This document shows, piece after piece, positions 7,829 to 13,837 of a stretch of 35,616 nucleotides of DNA. Source of the stretch: Alkalibacterium subtropicum (lineage in GTDB: Bacteria > Bacillota > Bacilli > Lactobacillales > Carnobacteriaceae_A); contig NZ_FOLT01000016.1 in the NCBI RefSeq assembly GCF_900112455.1, forward strand, positions 1 to 35,616. Direction: 5' to 3'. Position 1 is the first letter of the stretch. Each line of letters opens with the position of its first letter. The notes beneath the pieces are model-generated. The model searched no databases, had not been told where the DNA came from, and saw nothing but the letters and a program-made list of their open reading frames with translations. A program made the position numbers and the translations under genes.

Positions 7829-8460
7829 GGCAGGATCCCCCTTTTATAACCCAAGAGCAAGCCGCTGAACACTAAAAAGAGTGACAGGATCGCTAATGGC
7901 GTAAAGACAAAATTGAAATAGATGACCGAACGCGTGCCCATGATCAAAAGATGCAAGGCACCGAATCCTGAGGCGATCGCTATAGGCGACACTTTTTGCG
8001 TAAGGTTCGTGAACGTCAAAAGAGCAAGTAGGCTCACGAAGAGTACGATGAGCAGCAGTGTAGTGACCGATGCATACCGGTAATACATATAGCTATGATT
8101 CGCTAAACCGACTGCTGTTAAGAGCTTAGCTGCACTTTTAGATTTTTCTTTCGCTTTCCATAATTTTGATCCATATAAATAACTTCCATATATCAGTACG
8201 CCGAGCGAAGCGATCCAGACGACGTTCGATGAGAACAGCAGGATCCGGTAAGGGACCTGAATGACCTCGCTGATATTGAGGACGGCGTTGATCCCGAATA
8301 GTGCTGCGACAAAATAAAAGACAGTATCCATGAAAACCGACACGACACTTTTTTTCACACAGGCTGGCTCATCCGTCAACCCATACCATATCACTATACC
8401 GACGAACAGCGACACAATCGCACTGAACATCGGGTTGGAAACAATATTTTCCACGTACAT
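7813..8460 (-). CDS. Unknown integral membrane protein, first gene of the ccdA-tlpA operon
   Basis: Encodes 215 aa with about six hydrophobic segments and short loops. I do not recognise the family. The single cysteine (TDEPACVKKS, about residue 34) lies just after helix 1. A Lys/Ser-rich loop (KAKEKSKSAAK) is near residue 105. It overlaps ccdA by 16 nt, so it is likely translated together with CcdA and could support the same thiol-redox pathway, for example as a partner or quinone-linked membrane subunit; that is inference from context only. The start ATG at 8460 is preceded by CAGGAGAA. Confidence 0.75.
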   Translation of the reverse strand: MYVENIVSNPMFSAIVSLFVGIVIWYGLTDEPACVKKSVVSVFMDTVFYFVAALFGINAVLNISEVIQVPYRILLFSSNVVWIASLGVLIYGSYLYGSKLWKAKEKSKSAAKLLTAVGLANHSYMYYRYASVTTLLLIVLFVSLLALLTFTNLTQKVSPIAIASGFGALHLLIMGTRSVIYFNFVFTPLAILSLFLVFSGLLLGYKRGILPSKQN

Positions 8461-8537
8461 TCTCCTGACTTATATACCGCAATGGGTAAATAAAGATTCT
8501 TTTCATTAAGCTTAAAGCATCTGCTTTAATACGCTGG

Positions 8538-8567
8538 ATTATATAACAGTAAGTTCGAGCATTTTCA
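8538..8567 (-). promoter_or_regulatory. Candidate promoter of the membrane protein-ccdA-tlpA operon
   Basis: The minus strand has a perfect TATAAT (8543-8538) with TGAAAA (8567-8562) 18 bp upstream. The predicted start is about 70 nt before the first gene. Confidence 0.55.
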
Positions 8568-8573
8568 TTTATT

Positions 8574-8591
8574 TATACCCCTGGGGGTTTA
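8574..8591. promoter_or_regulatory. GC-flanked palindrome resembling a CsoR/CstR-type operator
   Basis: TATACCCCTGGGGGTTTA contains ACCCC-T-GGGGGT. CsoR/CstR/FrmR-type regulators bind sites of the form TACCCC/GGGGTA. It is centred near -51 of the promoter at 8538, so it would act on the ccdA-tlpA operon. No csoR-like gene is in the window. Confidence 0.4.
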
Positions 8592-8669
8592 CTTCTACTA
8601 GCTTACACAACTTTAATCCATGAGTCAACTCCCCTGCCGAAGGAAAACTGTGACGTTTCTAAGACCTTT

Positions 8670-8820
8670 TCAATAATTAGTCGAGTTGAGGATGTCTTTA
8701 TAGTGCTGTACTTCACTTTTCAATGAGTAGTTTAGTTCAGGGCGGTCACAAAGTACTGTACTTCATTTTTTTAGTAAATAGTCAAGTTCAGTACGTCCGC
8801 AAAGTACTGTACTTCACTTT
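8670..8820. repeat. 50/51-nt-pitch inverted-arm array C
   Basis: CTGTACTTCA recurs at 8706, 8756 and 8807. Three units start near 8670, 8720 and 8770. Each contains an arm like AAGTTCAGTAC and its partner GTACTGTACTT, about 9 nt apart (11-bp stem with one mismatch in the last unit). The array ends about 12 nt before the terminator of the downstream-facing ATPase gene. Its arms are unrelated in sequence to those of array B. The remainder of 8461-8669 holds the promoter above and no gene. Confidence 0.75.
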
Positions 8821-8832
8821 CTCAATCTAACG

Positions 8833-8866
8833 AAAAAAGCACCCTGCCTGAGCAGAATGCTTTTTC
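8833..8866 (-). terminator. Terminator of the CPG-type P1B ATPase
   Basis: An 11-bp stem (8837-8847 with 8852-8862, G-U pairs allowed) closes a 4-nt loop and is followed by six U on the minus strand. The plus strand also ends in five U, so it could work in both directions. Confidence 0.9.
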
Positions 8867-8874
8867 CTTAGATG

Positions 8875-10767
8875 TTAAGCTGTTTTTACGCGCTTCACTT
8901 CCTGGCGTTTCCTGCTTCCGCGCAGGCGATACTTCAAGAGACGCATACCGTTGAAGATGACGACCAGGATACTGCTTTCATGGACCAGCATGCCGATGGA
9001 CATGTTCATCCAGTCGCTGAAAAAGACACTCGCCAGTAGAACGAGAACGACACCTACTGCAAGAGCTATATTCTGATACATATTGTTTGCGGTCGCCTTA
9101 ACTAAACCTAGTGCATGCGGCAGACGGCTGAAGTCCGAATTCATCAGGACCACGTCAGAGGTTTCGATCGCGACATCTGTTCCGCTTCCCATGGCGATAC
9201 CGATATCTGCCAAGGCTAAGGACGGGCTGTCGTTCACCCCGTCACCGACGAAACCAACGATCCGTCCTTCTTTCTGAAGTTTTTCGATGTGTGCAGATTT
9301 ATCTTCCGGCAGCATGTGACCGTGGGCTTCTGTTAGTCCAAGCTCACTGGCAACGACATCGACGGTCCCCTGGTTGTCACCGGAAAGAACGACCAGGTTT
9401 TTCACACCCAAGTTCTTCAGTTTTTTGAGATCCTGCTTCACCCCTGGTCTGACCTGATCCCTGATCCCCATCAGAATCCGCAGATCACCATCTACGGCTG
9501 TCAAAACCAGTGAGTTCCCGCTTGTTTCTGCTTCTTGAATATCCTCTTTAACTTTCTCGCTGAGTTCGATGCCTTCTTTATCCATTAAAGCCACATTCCC
9601 CACAGCAACGCGGTGACCGTCGACCCGGGCTACGATCCCACCTCCTTTGACGACTTCTGTTTCCTCTACCGGATAAATCTTGGCCGCTTTCGTTTCTTTA
9701 AGGATCGCTTTTGCCAGCGGATGATCGGATTCTATTTCCACACTGGCCAGATAGTTCACGGCTTCGTCTGGATTTTTACCGTACACTACTTTCAGGGCCA
9801 CGCTTGGATTGCCCACAGTCAGCGTCCCTGTTTTATCAAAGACGATCGTGTCTACCCGGCTGAAGTCATGGATCACTTCACTCCCTTTTAAAAGGACACC
9901 GTGACGGGCGCCATTACCGATCCCGGCAACGTTTGAGACCGGTACACCGATAACGAGAGCTCCTGGACAGCCTAAAACCAGTGTGGTGATCGCCAGTTCG
10001 ATATCCTGACTGATCAGCCAGACTAAAAAGGACAAGAGCAAAACAGCAGGTGTATAGTACTTTGAGAACTTGTCGATAAAGCGTTCCGCTTCTGACTTGG
10101 AGTCCTGTGCTTCTTCCACCAGTTCGATGATTTTCCCAAAAGTCGTTTCTTCTCCGACTCGGTCTGCAAGGACCTGGATCGTTCCGTTTTCAAGGATGGT
10201 TCCGGCATAGACGCTTGAATCTTTCGATTTAGTGACCGGCACGGATTCTCCGGTAATACTCGCTTCATTGATATAACCGTTGCCTGACAGGACCGTTCCG
10301 TCAACGGGTACTTTATCCCCAGTTTTAACGAGCAGGATATCCCCTTCATCGACTTCATCGATGTCCACTTCTTCAAATTCACCGGAGTCTGTCTGGACGA
10401 GTGCGCTTTCCGGCGCCATTTCAGTGAGCTCTCTGATGGCCGAACGCGTCTGATTCAGCGTCCGCTGTTCGAGGTAATGCCCGAACAGGAAGAGAAAAGT
10501 AACGATAGCTGATTCTTCAAAGTTCCGAATAAAGAAAGCCCCGATGACCGCAATGGTGACAAGCACATCGATACTCACGACTTTCACCTTCAATGCCTGA
10601 TAGGCCTGGATCGCGATCGGAGCGATTCCGATCACTGACGCGATGATCAGCGCCCACTTCAGGACAGCCACATTCCCCAGTATGAACCGGCTGAAGTAGC
10701 CGATGACGATGATTATACCGCTTAATAAGGTGATCAGTTTCTTCTGACTTAATATAACTTTCTGCAT
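8875..10767 (-). CDS. P1B-type metal ATPase with atypical CPG membrane motif
   Basis: Encodes 630 aa without an N-terminal HMA domain. Landmarks: TGES 172-175, CPG 267-269 in GCPGALVIGVP where most family members have CPC, CPH, SPC or TPC, phosphorylated Asp311 in DKTGT, DHP near 348-350, SGD 462-464, GDGVND 508-513 and HESS 596-599 in the last helix. Loss of the second cysteine should change metal selectivity; the substrate cannot be assigned. It is probably fed by the separate HMA protein encoded 1 kb away, and both promoters carry FNR-type boxes at -41.5. Start ATG 10767 has AGGAGG 7 nt upstream. It is monocistronic with its own terminator. Confidence 0.9.
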   Translation of the reverse strand: MQKVILSQKKLITLLSGIIIVIGYFSRFILGNVAVLKWALIIASVIGIAPIAIQAYQALKVKVVSIDVLVTIAVIGAFFIRNFEESAIVTFLFLFGHYLEQRTLNQTRSAIRELTEMAPESALVQTDSGEFEEVDIDEVDEGDILLVKTGDKVPVDGTVLSGNGYINEASITGESVPVTKSKDSSVYAGTILENGTIQVLADRVGEETTFGKIIELVEEAQDSKSEAERFIDKFSKYYTPAVLLLSFLVWLISQDIELAITTLVLGCPGALVIGVPVSNVAGIGNGARHGVLLKGSEVIHDFSRVDTIVFDKTGTLTVGNPSVALKVVYGKNPDEAVNYLASVEIESDHPLAKAILKETKAAKIYPVEETEVVKGGGIVARVDGHRVAVGNVALMDKEGIELSEKVKEDIQEAETSGNSLVLTAVDGDLRILMGIRDQVRPGVKQDLKKLKNLGVKNLVVLSGDNQGTVDVVASELGLTEAHGHMLPEDKSAHIEKLQKEGRIVGFVGDGVNDSPSLALADIGIAMGSGTDVAIETSDVVLMNSDFSRLPHALGLVKATANNMYQNIALAVGVVLVLLASVFFSDWMNMSIGMLVHESSILVVIFNGMRLLKYRLRGSRKRQEVKRVKTA

Positions 10768-10800
10768 GATGATTCCTCCTGTTTCCTTGATGTTAAGTTA

Positions 10801-10846
10801 AGTATACGGATGTTCTTTCGGCTTGAACTTGACAGCTGTCAAGTTC
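10801..10846 (-). promoter_or_regulatory. FNR-type promoter of the CPG-type ATPase (box centred at -41.5)
   Basis: The -10 is TATACT (10806-10801). TTGACAGCTGTCAA (10829-10842) is a perfect palindrome, extended by GAAC/GTTC to 22 bp. Taking the -10 as -12 to -7, its centre is exactly -41.5, the class II activator position used by CRP/FNR proteins. No good -35 exists, which agrees with activator dependence. Confidence 0.8.
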
Positions 10847-10948
10847 ATTCATTTTAATGGTTTTAAGGAGTTCCAAGCTCTAAACAACATACGGCTTTTT
10901 TTAGTGTGGTTTATGATTTGGGTTGCTTTCTTGTGGCTTTGCGCTGCA

Positions 10949-11250
10949 TTCGGTCGTTACGTTTACGTTATTGTCAGCTAAGTGTCGAATGTGCTCTTAT
11001 TCGGTCGTTAGGACGCTTGGGGACGAGCCTAGTTACCGAACTTCGCACCTATTCGGTAAGTACGTTTACGTTGACTTCTGCTAAATGTCGAACTCGCCTC
11101 TCTTCGGCACTTAGAATGCTCATACACATTTCTACTTGTCGAATTAAAGCTTTATTCGGCTATTAGGATCTTAATATCTCTACCTAAATACCGAACTTGC
11201 TCAAATTCGGTACTTAGGAGACTTCAACACGGTCCTACTTGTCGAACACA
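10949..11250. repeat. 51/52-nt-pitch inverted-arm array D
   Basis: Left-arm CGAA cores are at 10986, 11037, 11089, 11140, 11192 and 11243 (steps 51, 52, 51, 52, 51). Right-arm TTCGG cores are at 10949, 11000, 11052, 11103, 11155 and 11206 (51, 52, 51, 52, 51). Arm consensus is CTAnnTnYCGAA and TTCGGYnnTTAG. The array starts with a right arm and ends with a left arm. The arms are related to array B. No gene is seen in 10847-11325. Confidence 0.88.
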
Positions 11251-11325
11251 GGTAAACCCATCGCTGTAGTTTAAGCATTACTGTCAAATTGCCAAATACT
11301 CGTTCTTATCTTGTATCAAAATGAA

Positions 11326-11349
11326 AAGCCGCGCCACATAGCGCGGCTT
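11326..11349. terminator. Strong GC hairpin, terminator-like
   Basis: AAGCCGCGC and GCGCGGCTT pair perfectly around a CACATA loop. On the minus strand TTTTCATTTT follows, so it could be a second terminator behind the one at 11368-11405. It lies between that terminator and array D. Confidence 0.6.
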
Positions 11350-11367
11350 GTCCCCTTTTATAAACCA

Positions 11368-11405
11368 TAAAAAACACACCCAGAAAGCAGTTGTCACTTC
11401 CCGGG
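11368..11405 (-). terminator. Terminator of the HMA/RIC-like operon
   Basis: On the minus strand CCCGGGAAG (11405-11397) pairs with CTTTCTGGG (11387-11379) using two G-U pairs, followed by TGTGTTTTTT. It lies 35 nt after the RIC-like stop codon. Confidence 0.8.
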
Positions 11406-11439
11406 CGGATCTTTAACTCTCTATTTATAATTACAAGGT

Positions 11440-11733
11440 TTACGCATAGTAAGCGTCGGCCGCTTCTGACAGCATTTCACAGACGGCTTCATACGTCTCG
11501 CAGGCATCATCCGGCAAGGCATACTGGCTCGTTACCTCGCGCAGTTCAGTGAATTCGTCATTCAGGTCAGGCTTGTCTGATCCGCTGTCTTTCACTTTTT
11601 CATTCATCGTCTGGAACAGTTCAGGCACTCGGAAGACTTCCGGATGATTCTTCCCGTGCGCACGGGTCAGGGGCAAGGTATAAATCTCAAGTGTTGGAAA
11701 ATTTTCTTTTACTACGGCATCAAAAACTGTCAT
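11440..11733 (-). CDS. Small RIC/YtfE-like (hemerythrin-related) protein, C-terminally short
   Basis: Encodes 97 aa. RAHGKNHPEVFRVPELFQTM (about 24-43) and ELREVTSQYALPDDACETYE (63-82) resemble the last part of iron-sulfur-cluster repair di-iron proteins (RIC/ScdA/YtfE). The usual closing stretch with the HxHLEN ligands is missing and the protein ends AADAYYA. So His26, His30 and nearby Glu residues remain but a complete di-iron site is unlikely. The start ATG follows AGAGGG. It is 30 nt downstream of the HMA gene and shares its FNR-type promoter, fitting a role under oxygen or nitrosative stress. Family assignment is from pattern memory. Confidence 0.55.
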   Translation of the reverse strand: MTVFDAVVKENFPTLEIYTLPLTRAHGKNHPEVFRVPELFQTMNEKVKDSGSDKPDLNDEFTELREVTSQYALPDDACETYEAVCEMLSEAADAYYA

Positions 11734-11763
11734 TCTTTTCCCTCTTTCTACTTTGCTGGCTGC

Positions 11764-11997
11764 TTAAGCGGCTTTAACAGTCGACTTGATGACTGGATAG
11801 CCTAAGTCTTCAATTGCTTTTTCGATCTCTTCTATTGAGATTCTCTCGGAGTCAAAGGCTGTTTTCGCTTTGCTCGAGTTGAACAGGACTTTGACACTGC
11901 CCTTTTCGATGCCGTCCAGACCTTTCAAAGCATTTTCTATTTTCTGCATACAGCTTGGGCAGGCTAGAGTTTCCAGTTTTAATATTGCTTTTTGCAT
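11764..11997 (-). CDS. Stand-alone HMA-domain metallochaperone
   Basis: A 77-aa HMA fold with metal-binding Cys13 and Cys16 in the sequence LACPSCMQKIENAL. The usual GMTCxxC is changed to LACPSC. It is the first gene of a two-gene operon with the RIC-like protein and is transcribed from two FNR-type promoters. It may hand its metal to the CPG-type ATPase, which lacks its own HMA domain; this is inferred from shared regulation and distance. Start ATG 11997 has AAGGAGCG upstream. Confidence 0.88.
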   Translation of the reverse strand: MQKAILKLETLACPSCMQKIENALKGLDGIEKGSVKVLFNSSKAKTAFDSERISIEEIEKAIEDLGYPVIKSTVKAA

Positions 11998-12050
11998 GTC
12001 TGCTCGCTCCTTTTATATCTATCGATTTTGTTTCTACCTCTTACACTTAC

Positions 12051-12092
12051 AGTATAAATCAGGACTGCTAATGTTAAATTGACGTTCATCAA
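12051..12092 (-). promoter_or_regulatory. FNR-type promoter 1 of the HMA operon (box at -41.5)
   Basis: The -10 is TATACT (12056-12051), giving a start near 12044. TTGATGAACGTCAA (minus strand, 12092-12079) is centred at -41.5. It matches TTGAT-N4-ATCAA at 9 of 10 fixed positions, the exception being G for A at the start of the right half. Confidence 0.75.
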
Positions 12093-12175
12093 GTTTAATT
12101 CAATAACTTCACTCACACACTCTTTACCTCGTTCTGAACAAGTCATCCTGCCTTTCCTCTGCCCTTTACAGTTAA

Positions 12176-12217
12176 AGTATAGCCCATACTGGCTGTCAAA
12201 CACTTGGCGTTGATCAA
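12176..12217 (-). promoter_or_regulatory. FNR-type promoter 2 of the HMA operon (box at -41.5)
   Basis: A second copy of the same layout lies 125 bp upstream of promoter 1: TATACT (12181-12176) and TTGATCAACGCCAA (minus strand, 12217-12204), again centred at -41.5. The two regions also resemble each other between box and -10, which suggests a promoter duplication. No supported gene lies between them. Confidence 0.65.
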
Positions 12218-12237
12218 GCAGCTTTGCTTTTTTATGC

Positions 12238-12273
12238 AAAAAAAGACCTGAGACATACTATCTCAAGTCTTTT
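12238..12273 (-). terminator. Terminator of the FNR-type regulator gene
   Basis: Arms 12241-12253 and 12261-12273 form a 13-bp stem with one mismatch and a 7-nt loop. Seven U follow on the minus strand. Confidence 0.88.
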
Positions 12274-12287
12274 CAGAACGATTCGCT

Positions 12288-12986
12288 TTATAGAAACAGC
12301 AGCTTATCTTCATCCAGTATTTTTATCTTAGATGAGCTGATGCGCTCGATCAGGTTCGCTTCTTCCAGTTCTTTCAGTTTGCGACTCACCGTTTCAGGGG
12401 TCGTTCCGATATAGGACGCCAAATCTTTTTTCGTCAATGGCAGCGTCACGATACTCGATTCACTATCCGGTCCAAGCAAGTCTGACAGATAAAGAGCCAG
12501 ACGCTGCTCTGTGGATTCAGTCGTAAACCGGGCGGCCTGCGTTTCACTCTGATCCACGCGGGTCGAAAGCTCCTGAAGGATTTTGAGTGAGATGGACGGA
12601 TATTTGACCAGCAAAGCCTGCAAATCAGCTCGCGTGATCTGACATACCGACGTCGGTTCCATGGCTTCTGCGTAGTTTTCATGAACTGTTTCATTGAACA
12701 AAGCCAGTTCTCCCGTAAATTCACCGGGCTTCAGCACTCGGACGAGCTGTTCTTTACCTGATTCTGAAAGCCGGTATATACGCAGACTCCCTTTATTGAC
12801 GATCGTCAAAACATCTGACTTTTCTCCTGCCCGATACACCAGTTCACCTTTTTTAAATGACCAGGACTGTACGGTCTCCATTATTTCATCCATCTGCTCT
12901 GCATCGAGATGATTGAAAATCGGAACGAGTGAAATGCAGCCTTTATGAGAGATGCCGCAGTTATGTTTGTCTTTACGTTGATCCAT
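12288..12986 (-). CDS. Crp/Fnr-family transcription regulator (FNR/FLP-like)
   Basis: Encodes 232 aa: an N-terminal cyclic-nucleotide-type beta-roll (about 25-120), a dimer helix (about 125-155) and a winged HTH (about 182-215). The recognition helix TTPETVSRKL keeps Glu198, Ser201 and Arg202, the E--SR triad with which FNR reads TTGAT half-sites. This fits the boxes at 10829, 12079, 12204, 13050 and 13769. Cysteines at 10, 17 and 115 could form a redox switch; the four-Cys 4Fe-4S pattern of E. coli FNR is incomplete, and the arrangement recalls FLP, where an N-terminal and a central Cys form a disulfide. An FNR box at -40.5 of its own promoter implies autoregulation. Start ATG 12986 follows GAGGAGAG. 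Confidence 0.88.
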   Translation of the reverse strand: MDQRKDKHNCGISHKGCISLVPIFNHLDAEQMDEIMETVQSWSFKKGELVYRAGEKSDVLTIVNKGSLRIYRLSESGKEQLVRVLKPGEFTGELALFNETVHENYAEAMEPTSVCQITRADLQALLVKYPSISLKILQELSTRVDQSETQAARFTTESTEQRLALYLSDLLGPDSESSIVTLPLTKKDLASYIGTTPETVSRKLKELEEANLIERISSSKIKILDEDKLLFL

Positions 12987-13022
12987 TTTAATCTCTCCTC
13001 ATTCTGAAAGATATGTAAAGTA

Positions 13023-13063
13023 ACTATACCATAAGCAGAAGTGAAATATTTGATTTCCATCAA
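13023..13063 (-). promoter_or_regulatory. Autoregulatory FNR-type promoter of the regulator gene
   Basis: TATAGT (13028-13023) is the -10. TTGATGGAAATCAA (13063-13050) is a perfect TTGAT-N4-ATCAA site centred at about -40.5. It lies between the cupin terminator and the regulator gene. Confidence 0.75.
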
Positions 13064-13070
13064 GCATGTC

Positions 13071-13102
13071 AAAAAAACCTGACGAAGAAATGCTTCGTCA
13101 GG
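13071..13102 (-). terminator. Terminator of the cupin gene
   Basis: CCTGACGAAG and CTTCGTCAGG (13078-13087, 13093-13102) pair perfectly around AAATG, with seven U on the minus strand. Confidence 0.93.
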
Positions 13103-13117
13103 CTCCTCAACTGCGTA

Positions 13118-13540
13118 TTAGTCTTCGTTCGGATCGTTTTCTGCATCTTCGTGTGTCGGGTGGACGGTTGCTGGAAGATGGTCAGGACCTGCATAGATCG
13201 TGTATAATTTAAGCGGCTTGTCACCTGTGTTTTCGATGTTGTGCCACATGTCGGCAGGGACGAAAACGACATCATCGTCGCCGACTTTTTCTTCGACGTT
13301 CAGGTTGTCTTCTGAAGGACCCATCTTACATACGCCGTCACCTTCTTCGATACGGATGAACTGATCGATGCCGTGATGGACTTCCAGACCGATATCGTCA
13401 CCAGGTTTGATGGCCATGACGGTCGTCTGAAGTTTTTCGCCTGTCCAGATCGTCGTACGGTAATTGTCGTTACCCAAAGTTGCCTCTTCAATATTGATAA
13501 TGTACGGCTTCTTGCCGTGATCTTTGTAGTCTATTTCCAT
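13118..13540 (-). CDS. Cupin-domain protein, probably PerR/FNR controlled
   Basis: A 140-aa single-domain cupin. The first cupin motif region is GLEVHHGIDQFIRIEEGDG (about 51-69), with histidines and a Glu able to bind a metal, and the second is VFVPADMWHNIENTG (about 92-106). The acidic C-terminal tail is DAENDPNED. The role is unknown; the fold occurs in sugar isomerases, dioxygenases and sensors. Three PerR-type boxes and one FNR box upstream point to iron, peroxide and oxygen control. The start is the second ATG after GAGGAGG; the first ATG is a two-codon frame (ATG GAA TAA) whose stop overlaps it as TAATG. It is monocistronic with its own terminator. Confidence 0.85.
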   Translation of the reverse strand: MEIDYKDHGKKPYIINIEEATLGNDNYRTTIWTGEKLQTTVMAIKPGDDIGLEVHHGIDQFIRIEEGDGVCKMGPSEDNLNVEEKVGDDDVVFVPADMWHNIENTGDKPLKLYTIYAGPDHLPATVHPTHEDAENDPNED

Positions 13541-13562
13541 TATTCCATTTCCTCCTCGTTAT

Positions 13563-13577
13563 TTATAATCGTTATAA
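13563..13577. promoter_or_regulatory. PerR/Fur-type box 1
   Basis: TTATAATCGTTATAA matches the PerR consensus TTATAATnATTATAA at all but one fixed position. It lies 23 bp before the cupin start, just past a possible promoter (TTGATA and TATCAT on the minus strand near 13586-13613), a position suited to repression. Confidence 0.75.
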
Positions 13578-13682
13578 TGTAATGATAACACTTCAGGTTG
13601 TTTTATCAACCGATATGCTCAACTGATTAGAAAAAACTTTTTAAACAAGGGTTTTCAGCTTATACAGGCTTTATTCTCCTTA

Positions 13683-13697
13683 TTATAATAATTATAA
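13683..13697. promoter_or_regulatory. PerR/Fur-type box 2
   Basis: TTATAATAATTATAA is a perfect match to the PerR consensus. It lies about 120 bp upstream of box 1, within the transcript that would start at the FNR-type promoter. Confidence 0.8.
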
Positions 13698-13739
13698 ACA
13701 AACCCCTTGCATCCGATGTGTTTCATTACTTCTATACTC

Positions 13740-13782
13740 ATTATAAGCTTCATTCAGAGGTGAAATAATTGATTTATATCAA
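13740..13782 (-). promoter_or_regulatory. FNR-type promoter of the cupin gene
   Basis: TTGATATAAATCAA (minus strand, 13782-13769) is a perfect FNR-type palindrome. TATAAT (13745-13740) lies so that the box is centred near -42.5. The 5' leader would be about 190 nt and would contain PerR boxes 1 and 2. Confidence 0.65.
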
Positions 13783-13807
13783 TTATTTCAAAGAAACCTA
13801 ACTCAAT

Positions 13808-13822
13808 TTATAATCATTATAA
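13808..13822. promoter_or_regulatory. PerR/Fur-type box 3
   Basis: TTATAATCATTATAA is a perfect PerR consensus site, 26 bp upstream of the FNR box and 15 bp after the stop codon of the methyltransferase gene. Together with boxes 1 and 2 it could allow looping or independent control of two promoters. Confidence 0.8.
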
Positions 13823-13837
13823 ATTGACCTGTACCGT

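Noticed and set aside
10949-11250. Integron attC sites as an explanation of the inverted arms
   Set aside because: No gene cassettes between arms, no integrase, and the arms are not of the R/L box form.
11979-12239. An 86-codon frame overlapping the HMA start
   Set aside because: It covers both FNR-type promoters, is Lys/Arg rich without similarity to anything known, and lacks a convincing ribosome binding site at its start.
13547-13555. Two-codon upstream frame ATG GAA TAA before the cupin start as a translational regulator
   Set aside because: Overlap TAATG is suggestive, but such short frames arise often next to A-rich ribosome binding sites; no further support.
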